The position numbers and the translations under genes are program-made. Positions 21,261 to 31,686 of a stretch of DNA of 43,416 bases are shown here, one piece after another; the stretch's first letter is position 1; each line of letters begins with the position of its first letter. Below the pieces are notes generated by a model. The model did not search any database. It was given only the letters and a program-made list of their open reading frames with translations, and had not been told where the DNA came from. The DNA lies in NCBI GenBank assembly GCA_015680685.1, contig MNCI01003389.1:1-43416 (forward strand), read 5' to 3'. The DNA comes from Gnetum montanum (Eukaryota > Streptophyta > Gnetopsida > Gnetales > Gnetaceae).

Positions 21261-21900
21261 ACTTGCTTGAGTTCATCCATACTTGCAACATATTCATACA
21301 TTAGGCCCTCAATAGGTTGTATGCATAATGTATTGCTTCTAGAATTAGCTGCCAGCCACTAGGTGCCTTCTTGTTTTGTGGCTGCTACATACAGACATCT
21401 TTGGATCTTAGCTTCCAGTGCACACTGCTTGCATGTAGAGATAGATGTTTACGTTACTGACTATAACTTCTACACAAAATGGCACCCTAAATTTCTATAC
21501 ATGATACATGGAACTCTCTTCTTCTCAATCTTTCCAAACTCATTTTCTTTTAATATTTCTAAGGAAAGATCTCTAATGCCTATTTTGGCACTAATAGTAC
21601 TTAATATTTCCCTTCCCATAATAATTGGAAAGTCCCCCTTGCAGTTCTCCACTTTGATTACTAGGAAATCGGTAGGATATGAACACTCACAAATGGTGGT
21701 TATGATGTCCTCTACTAGTCCCAATGGAACAGTGATGGATTGGTCTACTAGTTCCAACTAGATGCTGTTCTTTTTCAAGGGCGGAAGGTTCCACATTGTG
21801 TACATCTCATGCAAGATCAAATTAACATTGAAACCAAATTCAAGAAGAGCTTTATAAGGCTCATTCCTAGCAATTTGGAAGTATACTAGGGGACTCTCCC
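21260..21900 (-). pseudogene. Aspartic protease region of E2
   Basis: The open frame 21470-21757 (95 aa) reads MELVDQSITVPLG, then the family's conserved IIMGREILSTISAKI (the I-[ML]-G-R-E/P-F/I-L helix region). Upstream the active-site loop reads ALLEFGFNVNLI, with EFG at 21833-21841 where D-[ST]-G is expected. Retropepsin-like enzyme that would process the polyprotein; catalytic Asp lost here. Followed leftwards by a linker with a Cys-containing segment conserved in E4 and E5. Confidence 0.85.
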
Positions 21901-24408
21901 AAGACCAGCTAACTTTCTAGGTAGGTTACCAACTCGAATCCAATCAAATATAGTGTGTGTTAACATTACAATATGGATTTGAGAAGGATTTTGGTTTGAA
22001 AGGGACTTGGATAGAGAGGAAATAGAGGAAGGAAAAGTAGCAGGGTTACCAACCACTGATGTGTTCGAGGGCTTTGGTGGACTACGAGGTCGGAAGAAGG
22101 GTATTTTCTCTGTTCGTGGTTCTGACCTGCTTGATGGGTTAACCAATTGTAGTTTAATTGGCCTTGTAGCATTCCTTTGTTATGGTTGTGTAGTTTAATT
22201 GACCTTTTAGCATTTAATTGGCCTTGTAGCGTTCGATAGGGCGATTGGTATGTTTTAGGAGGGTAGTGATGAGGTTGGTAAGCAACAACTTAACAAGAGA
22301 ATTCTTGTGGAGATGAAGGTTGCTAAACATAGTAACCATAAGGATCTAGTTACTAGTAAGGGTACTGCTGTCTTGGAGGTGGCAACGCCCACGATTGTGG
22401 TTGCTGCCACTACTAGTATAATTCATAGGATTGTAGTGGAGTTTCACTTGGATAGTATTATTGTAGTTGGTAACTATCGAGGATTGCCCTGTGGTTAAGG
22501 TAATATTTTGGCCATTTGCCTTTGTGCAAGTCATGGATGTAAGGCATACACCCCAGATTCTTGCAAGTGTGACACAACTGGATAACATCCCTTAGGATGT
22601 TCATACTGGTAGACATCACATCCGCCATCATCATATCAGTCTCTATCTGCAACCATCTCTATCTCAACGATTTTACCCTTACCCTTAGATATGGCACATT
22701 TAGCTTTCTTACGACTCTGGTGCTCATGTTCCCCACTTTGCTCCTTAGACTCTTCAGCAATCTTTAAGATAACTTGAAATCTATTATTCATGGAGTCCCA
22801 TAATTGATCAACTTTAGCCATAACTTCTAATTGAAATTTCTAAAGTGGTAAGGTTTTCTAATTAACCACCTTATCTCTGGTGAATTCATCCTCACTGTCA
22901 TAGAATTGAACTCCCTTTTTTTGAATAGAAGGATCCCTATTGTATTTTTTTGCACTTTCGCATTTTCTTAGTTCTCCCTCCTCCTTGGCTACCTACTTAA
23001 TTTATTTTTGAATCTAATGGATTGTTAACTCTATTAATCTCCCTTGGGCATAGATGCCAAGGGTTTTCTTGGTTTCAAACCACAACCTATCTATGATATG
23101 GCAAAGCTAATCAAGTTGAGAGTATCCATGGCTGAGACACCTATGCAATAGAGAGTACTATCAACCAATAGGAACATCCAATAGCTTATGATTTTCTTGT
23201 TTTCACCCTTCAATTTTTTTCCTTAGATTGGATACTTAGGACTACATTTGATATTTTTCATTGAATAATTCCAACATCATACTCCATTGCTTGATTGATT
23301 CTAGTTCCAAGAATTGATATCAATTTTTTGCTTCCTTTATGAGTATCCTTGGAAATAATTTTAGCTTTTGCTAGTCATTCTTAATATTCTACAAGGCACA
23401 TGCATTTTGAAAGGCCTAAAGATGATTTTGAGAATCAACATCATATCCTCCCTTGAATTGAAGGATGTTGTTCATGTCTAGCCTCTTTATTCTACTATCC
23501 TTCATGTGCCTTGTTGAAATCCTCACAACCTTTGCAATATTCAACATGCCTTGAGTAGCAAGTAGAGGTTCATCAAGGCCATAATGGTGGTGCCTACAAT
23601 GTTTTCTACTAGCCCTTCTTTCTTAATGATGGGATTCTTTGGATTGCCCACGTCTTTAGTCACGATTGTCCTGATGGTCCCTTCTGTTGTTCTAGTCCCG
23701 TTGGTCACCTCCATCACAATTATTTCTTCTATGGCCATGATCTAATCCAACTAAAGAAGAAGAAGACGATAAAGGGAAATAAAAAGGGGAACTTTCTGCA
23801 TGTTAATGCCTATAACCCTTCCTTCGATGCTTGCAACCATGATCATGATCATGATCATGATCTCCTTTATCCCTCTTTTTCTAACTTGCTTATTCAGATT
23901 GATTTTTGTTAATTGGATCTATTTTGACCAAAACCTAGAGTATGAATTGTGAATTGTACATTCTAGTTGAGGGCTTCTTGAACAAAGTTAAAGAGAGGAG
24001 AATCACTAAAGAAGTGGTCACCTTCATCAATTGGGCCAAGCGGAGGTGGAAAAATATTTGATCCCTTGCCTTTCACAAGCTCATGTTGGTGTTCCAGCTG
24101 ATGATTCCCTAATCTTTGTGCTTCAGTGGGATGATAATCCCTTGAGTCTGGATCTTGCATCTTGTACTCTCCATGAAGATGTTGAAGCCCATGTCATGCA
24201 AGCATTAGCTAGAGCATCACTAGAACAGATTAATCAGGTGGCAACACAATTTTGCCTTCCATATCACACCATTTCAATAGTTCATCTTGATGCAAGTTGA
24301 CGGTGAAAAGTCAGGTACATACTCATCGGGATGAGCATATACCACTTGGTATTGCTGAGGCACCTAGACTGCCCTAGGCAGAGATGGCCTCTTGTGAGAA
24401 GAAGACAT
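21900..24408 (-). pseudogene. Gag of E2
   Basis: Begins ATG at 24408 (M-S-S-S), with ~150 nt leader after the PBS; VVYAHPDEYVP follows, shared with E3. The capsid-like retrotransposon gag segment is readable at 23440-23280 (FPRILIKEAKNWYQFLELES then W). After it come RRTLGIYAQGRL-type sequence and a basic region. A Cys motif C-H-T-C-x4-C lies at 22548-22574, possibly a modified zinc knuckle. The C-terminus is rich in Tyr, Pro and Gln. A (CATGAT)n run at 23838-23862 encodes alternating Asp-His. Numerous stops, some frameshifts. Binds and packages element RNA in the family. Confidence 0.8.
22140..22240. repeat. Short tandem duplication in E2 gag
   Basis: GTAGTTTAATTGGCCTTGTAGC-like words occur three times within about 90 bases (near 22149, 22191 and 22214). 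Local replication slippage within the gag C-terminal region. Confidence 0.6.
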
Positions 24409-24560
24409 TTTATGTTAATGAATTTATAGGTAGTGTGCAATTAAGGTTTAATTTAATTGTAATAACATTTTTTTTTGTTTTCATAGGATTTGACTCTTAG
24501 GGTTTGAACAATGAGGTTACTAAGTTTTACTTGGTTTAGATAGCGCATGTAGAACTACAG

Positions 24561-24578
24561 TCCTCAACAATGATGCCA
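24561..24578 (-). promoter_or_regulatory. Primer-binding site of E2 (tRNA-Asp type)
   Basis: Minus strand TGGCATCATTGTTGAGGA, one base inside the LTR end. It differs from the complement of plant tRNA-Asp 3' end (TGGCGCCGTTGCCGGGGA) at six positions, all transitions. Confidence 0.75.
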
Positions 24579-24579
24579 A

Positions 24580-25185
24580 TGATAAGTAGCAAGGTACCTC
24601 TACACCCAACAATATGAATCATAGGTGTTCATGTGCAATCAGGTTGAATTTCATAGACTTTAATTACTAAGTACGCTAGAGCTAAATGATGTGTGTGTGT
24701 TGTCTATTCGTTGTCTTCCCAATTCCACTTGTGGAATGTAATTGTATAGTTAAGTGTGACTGAGGTGTAAGATTTTTATTATTTTTTTTTATCAAATTAT
24801 TTGCTTGGAACAAGAATAAAAATAAGAGTGATTAAATGCTAAGTAAATTATGGTCTAATCTAGCCTAACACAAGTAATTGTTTCCACTTCTTGGACACAT
24901 CCTAAATTTTGTGTAAACATTGTTGTGCTGTCAAACGCTAACCATTTCTAAGCTACCAAGTCTCACATGTATGTTTGAATGGGTTGTGCTTGTGTATTTT
25001 AATGAGTTGCTTGATTAATCAAAATTAATTACTACATGAACAACATTAATGTAAATTTCATGAAATCACAATATAAAAATGCGTGGGAAATAAAGTCACA
25101 AGTGCTTCAAGGATGAATCAAAGAGTTTGTCTTTATTTCCAACATAATGGTGGTGTTTATTGCCAAGATAATGGTATGTTAGTTA
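24580..25185 (-). repeat. Truncated 5' LTR of E2
   Basis: Starts TGATAAGTAG and aligns with 15426-16010, then stops near 25150-25185 after a short duplication (TTTATTTCCAACATAATGG / TTTATTGCCAAGATAATGG). About 230 bp of the outer U3 end, including the TATA motif and U3 repeats, is missing. Beyond it is protease-proximal sequence of E3. Confidence 0.85.
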
Positions 25186-25690
25186 TTTGTGTACACTGGT
25201 TGCATGCAGGAAATGTTAAATGCTGTACAAACTAGGCTTTTTGCACATAGTTGTACCTTGTGTCACTATATGTGATGCATGGAACTTTCTTCTTCTCAAT
25301 CTTTCCAAACATATTTTCCTTTGATATTTCTAGGGAAAGATCATGTATTCCTAGTCATGTATCAATTATTCTTAGCCATGCTCTTCTCATAATGATTGGG
25401 AAGTCCCCCTTGTAATTGTTGGCTTGAATCACTAGGAAATCAACTACATACGACCACCTACAAACAGTGGTGATAATGTCCTTCACTAATCCTAATTGGA
25501 TAGTGATGGACTATTTAGCTAGCTCTAAATGAATGTTACTCTTTTTTAGTGGAGGTAGGTTTTAGGCCTTGTACATTTCTTAAGAGATTAAGTTGACACT
25601 AGAATATGAATCCAAAAGAGCTTTGCATGGCTCATTCCCAGTGATTTGTAAATATATATGAGGACTCCCAAGATTAGAGAATTTCCTAGA
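25186..25690 (-). pseudogene. Protease region of E3
   Basis: Colinear with E2 21400-21900: TGATGCATGGAACTTTCTTC (codes MYHV..-type sequence), the AIMIGKSP / IIMRRAWL equivalent, and the active-site loop ALLDSYSSVNLIS, with DSY at 25604-25612 where D-S-G is expected. Stops present. RT and RNase H of this element are absent: the sequence to the left is E2's LTR. Confidence 0.75.
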
Positions 25691-28275
25691 AAGATGGCCA
25701 GCTTTAATCTAGTTGGTAATGGCATGAGTCAACATGATCATGTGCGTTAAGTGTAGTCTTTGGTTTGAAGGAAGCTCCTAAGATTCGAATGATGGTGAGG
25801 TGTTTGGAGGATTAGTCGCTTGTGGTTGTAAGGACTTAGTTGGATTGTTGNCACCCACAATCATGGGGGATTCCATCACCATGTCAATAGTACCCTTACT
25901 GTCAACTTGACCCATATGGGTACTACATGCAGTAGCCAATCGCACCACGTGATTCTACTAGTCACGTCACTCCTCAGCCTCACTACCAAGTCCACAAGTA
26001 CTATAGAACTACTTCTCATAGGAGAGATGTTCCACAAATGTACTATCCTTCTTATCCAACCACACCTCTTCCACCCTTAACCTCCATTATCACCTGCTCT
26101 AGCCATGCAGGGTAAGTTCCCTACCCATCCGCAGCAATGCAATACTACAAGGGCTTTCAACCCTCAACCTACTGTTGGTTTAGACAATTGAAAAAAGAAG
26201 AGATCNATGGAATCCCCCATGATTGTGGGTGTTTCCACTGTTGATACTATTCACTTGGTTGTGGTGGAGCTCCACTCAGATAATACATCAAAGATTTGTG
26301 GAACTACCTTGGATTACCTTGAGGATAAGGTAACCTTCTGGGTGTCTACCATCTGTTTAATCATGGGTTTAGTGCATACAACCTAGACTCATGCAGATGT
26401 GAGATTACTAGGCAACATCCCTTAGGATGGTCATATTAGCATATCTCACATCCGCCATCACTATCTGTGTCCAAATCCACAACCTCCTCAATGATGGCAA
26501 CTTTTCCCTTACCTTTGTTACATGCATATTTAGCTTCCTTCTTTTGCCTCCTCTCTTGGTCACTACCTTACTCCCTAAACTCCTGTACTATTTTGAGAAT
26601 GGTTTAAAATTTATTATCTAGGGAGTCCCACGTTTGGTCTACCTTTGCTAATATATCTGATGTAAACTTTCTAATGGGCAAAGTTTTCCTATTCACCATC
26701 TCTTCGAGTGGGGACTCTTCTTCATCCTCACAAAATCTAACTTCCTTCTTTTAGAGGGAAGGATCTCTATTGTATTCCTCCACACTTTCTTTTTTCCTTA
26801 ACTCATCTTCCTCTTTGGCAGCTTGCTCTAATAATCTTTGTACTTGATGGACTCTAAGCTCAGATAGTATCCCTTGGGAATAAGTCCCAAGGGTTCTTCG
26901 CGTTTCATACCTAAGCCCATTTATGAGATGGCGTAGTTGCTCCCTCTGTGAGTATCCATGGCTAGGGCAACAATGTAATAATGCATAATATTAGCCCATG
27001 GTAGCATCCAAAGGTTTGTGTCCTCCTTGTTTTCATCCTTGGATTTACTTTCGTAGGTTGAACACTTGGGAGTACATTTGATACTTATCATTGAATAACT
27101 CTAACATGGTACTCCATCGACAAATGGATTCTGGTTCTAAAAACTAGTACAAGCTTTTCACTTCTTTGATCAGTGTTCATGGAAACAACTTTAGTTTTTA
27201 CCACTCGTTTTCTATATTTTGCAAGGTAAATGTGTCATAGAATGCTTGTAGATTATTTTGAGGATCAACGTTGTATCCCCCTTCAAATCATGGGATATTA
27301 TTCATGTATAATCTTTTGATCCTACTGTCCTTTTGGTGCCTTGTTGGGATCCTAACAACCTCGGTTATATCTAGCATACTTCTAGTAGTGAGTAGGGGTT
27401 CATCATGATCCTATTCTCTATGGCATCTATGATGCTTATGCTATTCCCTACTCTCCCTCCTTTCATGATGCATTTCTCTAGAATTCTTAACTATTTTGTC
27501 TATGATCTTTGTTTCGCTTACCATTGTCCTCATGATCTTTCTCTTTTCGACTGCATCCAAATCTCGAAGAAGAGGGGGAAGGAGATGATGAAGGTGGAGA
27601 GGAAGGAGGACTAGTATCATGATGGTGCCTATCACTTTCTCTTTGCGGGTTGCAACCTCGGTCGTGGTTACGATCGAAATTTTTATCATTGTCATGTGTT
27701 TGTGTTCCTTTTTCAGATCCTTTGTGTCCATTTCTAGTAGAACTTGGGTTATGAACAATTGAGTGAAGATTCTAATACATAACCCCTTGACCAAAGTCAA
27801 CAAGAAGAACACCATTATATGGAAAACCTCCTGAGGCAATTTCACCATCCTTGTTTTCACTTGTGACATATGTGACATCCTAAGACCACTTTCCCTTCAT
27901 AGGTTTGTAATGTCTCTCCTATTGTAGGTCCCTTTGACGTTGTGCCTCTATGGATCAATAATCTCTCAAATCTTGTTCATGCACAACATACTCCTACTGT
28001 AAGTGCTGCATACCAATTGGTGTGAGAGCATGAAGAAGCATGCTTGGGATTGAGCGATTGGGTGGTAACACTATGTTACCCTCTAAATCACACCATTATA
28101 ATTGTTCATCCTAGTGGAGGATAAAGGTAAAGCCTGGTACATATTCATCAGGATGAACATATACCAAGCGAAACTATTGGGGCACTGGTGGATCATCATG
28201 ATGTGGACTACGCCTCTAACTATTCATTATGTCAGACCTAGGCAGTGAAGCACTTTCATAGGAAGAAGAAGACAT
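25690..28275 (-). pseudogene. Gag of E3
   Basis: Starts ATG 28275 (M-S-S-S-S-Y), 125 nt after the PBS. From there one reading frame can be followed for several hundred codons with only nonsense changes, nearly all explicable as CAG/CAA/CGA/TGG changed by C-to-T. YVHPDEYVPGFTF is followed by LPPNRSIPSMLLHALTPIG, then a His/Asp- and Ser/Pro-rich basic segment (27550-27720). The 145-aa open frame at 27441-27878 is a different frame over this segment. The block 25852-26205 is inverted relative to the rest. Gag zinc-motif region near 26370-26400. Confidence 0.8.
25852..26205 (+). other. N-bounded inverted block within E3 gag
   Basis: Between Ns at 25851 and 26206. Its first 25 bases are the exact reverse complement of the first 25 bases after the second N (26207-26231). 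Its Tyr/Pro/Gln-rich gag-like frame (e.g. QMYYPSYPTTPLPP) reads on the plus strand, whereas everything around reads minus. Flipping it would give a clean 25-base end overlap, so it is very probably a misoriented contig. Confidence 0.85.
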
Positions 28276-28399
28276 GATTAATTATTCAATGTGCAATGTA
28301 TTATTATATTATTATATTTTTACTTTCGTAACTAACTCTCAAGGTTCGTTTCAATGATGGAAAGATTCCTAAGTTCTAATTAGTGCATAAACAACAAAG

Positions 28400-28417
28400 T
28401 CCTCAGCAACAGCACCA
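28400..28417 (-). promoter_or_regulatory. Primer-binding site of E3 (tRNA-Asp type)
   Basis: Minus strand TGGTGCTGTTGCTGAGGA, one base inside the LTR end; four differences from the tRNA-Asp complement, all transitions. Confidence 0.8.
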
Positions 28418-28418
28418 A

Positions 28419-29261
28419 TGATGAGCGATGAGGTACCCCTACACTCAACCATATGAATACGAGTGTTACACACGATTCAGTCTAACTCCAAGGACTAAGT
28501 GCTTATGCACCTTCACAGAACAAGGATGGGTTAGATGATCGTTTTCTTCCCAAGCTTAGTCGTATGGCACAATTGTATGGTTAAGTAAACTTGAGGTATA
28601 TGATTTTTATGCTTTTTATGTTTATGTCCTGGTGCTAAAAGGGAGAAGTGAAATAATTAAGTAACTAATTTACTTTAACTAATCCACTAGGTTCTAACTA
28701 GTACTAACACTAGCATCCGTTCCCACTCTCTGTACACATCTTGAACTAGTGTAACACTACTGGGATTACCAAACGCTAATTGTTACTAGATTACCAAGTG
28801 TTCTGCGTATGCTTGAAGTGGTCATACTAAGTGTGCTTACTTGTGAAAATTAACAAACCAATAAAAGAAATATCCAATAACTAACGAAAGCATTAAATAA
28901 CTATAAATAACATTAAATGAAATAAATAAGCTATTCTAAATGCTACAAGTTTTATCACAAAGTTCATCTTTATTTCTAGACATAAGTTGTGCTCAAGTAC
29001 ACAATGCTCGAATAAAGATCCATTCACTTTATGACTCCTACTGCGGGCACTCAAAAATAATTCTAACTCTAGAAAGGAAAAACTACAAGAGTTTAGGTAA
29101 GGGACTAAGAAACTAATTCCAAAACCAAGTGCCCCTGCCTCTTATTTATAGGCAACGAGATAGGTCCAAATATCAAATATCTGATATCACTTGGTAGGCT
29201 CTAATATCGTAGACTTGATATCATAGATCTAATATCATAGTCCCGATATCGCAGTTCATCA
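28419..29261 (-). repeat. 5' LTR of E3, 843 bp
   Basis: Starts TGATGAGCGATG and ends GCAGTTCATCA. TATA motif CTATAAATA (minus) at 29143-29151. U3 holds at least six GATATC/AATATC words between 29160 and 29250. PBS on its left makes it a 5' LTR. Its outer end abuts the E4 accessory ORF. By eye its closest relative is the LTR at 40712-41512 in the R/U5 part. Confidence 0.9.
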
Positions 29262-31686
29262 CTTGTGAAGCTTGAACTTTGCCTCATATAGAAAGTACGA
29301 GATGATCACCTATTTTTCTAACTCTAATCGTGGTTGTTCAACATTTAGCATTATCAGGTTTACATATCTAAGATTGGAAAGCTTCATGTATTTAGTTATC
29401 TATTCAATCTACAACTCCTTCATGCAGATCTTTTCTTTGTTGTAGGCATCTATCCCATCAATGATAGGTTGTCATAAATCTTTCTCTTACAGGAGTTGCT
29501 AGAGGTTCTCAGTAACTTTTTCCTTGGCCATCTAGATGTGTCTTTCATTACTTCTTTCTAGAGGTCTACTTGATATATATAGTGGTTCTTGGCTCTTTTA
29601 AATTTGAGAGCCTCATTCTTTCAGGTGGTAATCTTGATCATAGATTTTTGGTGTAAGGCATGAACTTCCTCTTTAGAGAGATTTATATTCTCAAATGCTA
29701 ATCTCCTAAGCTCAGTGTTCACCTTGGCTAGTTTCCCTTGCTATTGATGGATGAATTCTTCCATTTTTTGTTTTTGCACATCAACATTCAGTAGGTAATG
29801 ATTTTCTACTATCAATATCTCATTCTCTAAGCACATCTATACCAAGTTCTTCTAAACTAACTATGTTTCGGCCTTGGCCATGGACCAGTCAAAGATGGTC
29901 ATCACCATCCCCACCTTAACTTGTTTAAGTCTATCTTGAAGCTATTGAAAAGCTTCATCTCTTGTTAGTATAAGGTTGAGGAGCATGGGATCAGCAAGAT
30001 GGGCTTTTAATTTGGCAACCTTTGCAACCAAGCATTGGTTTTGTTCTTAAGCCATTTTGAGTTACCCTTCTAAAATGATGCACTTACCCTTTGCTTCATG
30101 CAACTCTAACTGGGTTGCTAACATATTATCCAAAAAATCAAAGATATCTAGAATTAGTTGTCTAGTTCCCATAAGTCAATACAATAATTCCTCATGCTAG
30201 GATGCACTCAATCTTCTGTTAGAAGTTCCTACAAATGTCTGCACATCTCTAAGTGCAAATATTTGGTACAAATGCCACAAGTGAATCTAAAGCTTCATTG
30301 ATTATGTTAGCAACCACTTTTGCTACTATCTTTTGCCCTTAGTATTGCATCACCAATATAGTTTCCCCCTCACCCTTCTCCAAGTGCACCAAAAATGTAG
30401 TGACATTCCCAAAGATTTTGAGAATTGTTGTTGTTGCAAGAAAGACACCATTGCCTCTTAGGCACTAGGATTCAACCTTGTAGGCAACTCTATCCTTTGG
30501 GCTAAGAATATTGGTCCACCTCCATCCGTCTGGCTGATCATTCAAGCCACTTTGTTAAGGTGACTCATTGTAAGATGGTATACAGATTGATCCCCACCAC
30601 TTGTTCCTACTCATTTCTCTTGCTCTAACAAGAGTTTCTCTCAGATTTTGTGTAAGTACTCAATGGTTATGTAGGCCTTTGATGTTATTTCCTGAGTGGA
30701 TGGTGGAGGCGATGGTTGCTTCTCCTCTTCTTTTGACACAATAGGGATCTTATCCTTCATCATCTTAGACCAAGAGATGATGGGAGTATGCTTGATTGTA
30801 TCATTGATGTAGCAAACTATCATTGCCCTTTTATAAGGTTATCTAATAAGACATGAAAACAATAGGATTTTCCTTCCATGTTCATTATCTTTGAAGCACT
30901 TCTCTATCTCCAGATAGATTAGCTATGGAGGCTTAACAAGGCATTTTCCACTTAGAGAAACGTAAGCACAAGCAAATAAGGTTGTCACCTTATTGTGTCT
31001 CATCATTAGATTAAGGTGAAATGCCTCTATCTTGAAGTATATATACTCTGTTGATGTGAGCATGCCAAACTCCTTACAGTTAACCCCATAACACCACTAG
31101 GTCCACTCCTTTTTTACCTCAGGGTTTACTTGCACAAAGATTTATACCAAATGGGTGCCAAAATCATGTAGGCCAAGAGCCTGTGCAATCGCTTCTACCA
31201 AGTAAGACACCTAAGTATCCTTGATTCTCATAGTGGCTCTTGCCTTTTTGTTGTTCCAGAAGAGATATGTCTCTCCCATGTACCATTTCTCACTGATAGT
31301 GATGATCAGCCATATGGGAGAGCTTTGCAATTGTGTCTTAACTTTTGATGGAGCATGTTCCAAGAATGGTCCAAAGTTTAGTTCTTAGAGAACTAAGCAT
31401 TGAACATCACAAGGCTTGATCGTATCTAGGCTATCTTATGTCATTGTGATCTCAAGTCTTGGTATGGACCCTAGTGCCTGTCCTCTTTGGGATTTTTTAG
31501 TCATAACCTCTTCTTTGAGAATCCATCAAACAAATTTCACTTTGGGCTCCTTCCAAAGAGGTCTTGTTGAGTGAGTTTTTGTTGCTTGCTCTTAAGCTTG
31601 TTCTTCCTAGCCCCTTCTAGTCTTGGATCATTTGTCCTTTGGTTGTGATGGTCCTCCTTCTTGCAAGTGTTTTGGTCTAGGTGCCA
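29262..31686 (-). pseudogene. Accessory coiled-coil ORF of E4
   Basis: Starts ATG 31686 (M-A-P-R-P-K, then a Gln/Lys-rich basic segment). Around 31220-31300 it reads WYMGETYLFWNNKK, then a VSYLVEAIAQALGLHD block, and IYFKIEAFHLN. A Pro-rich hinge (QPSPPPSTQE, 30700-30740) precedes a Glu/Lys/Leu-rich coiled-coil-like C-terminal half. Its true C-terminus is missing: the E3 LTR cuts it at 29262, equivalent to about 7678 in E1. In-frame stops mostly fit C-to-T changes. It is colinear with E1 and E0 copies. Possible roles include a structural or nucleic-acid-binding accessory protein; the sequence does not decide. Confidence 0.7.

Noticed and set aside
21363-21761. 132-aa plus-strand ORF
   Set aside because: Antisense of the E2 protease frame, which carries recognisable retropepsin sequence.
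23838-23862. CATGAT tandem run as a regulatory repeat
   Set aside because: It falls in the gag frame as alternating Asp-His within a charged region shared with other copies; simple coding slippage suffices.
24031-24300. 89-aa plus-strand ORF
   Set aside because: Antisense of the E2 gag N-terminal region; not conserved in E3.
27441-27878. 145-aa minus-strand ORF, the longest in the window
   Set aside because: It is out of frame with E3 gag, whose own frame here matches the E2 gag pattern upstream (YVHPDEYVP) and starts at the conserved M-S-S-S ATG. The open frame arises from Ser/Pro-rich low-complexity coding sequence.
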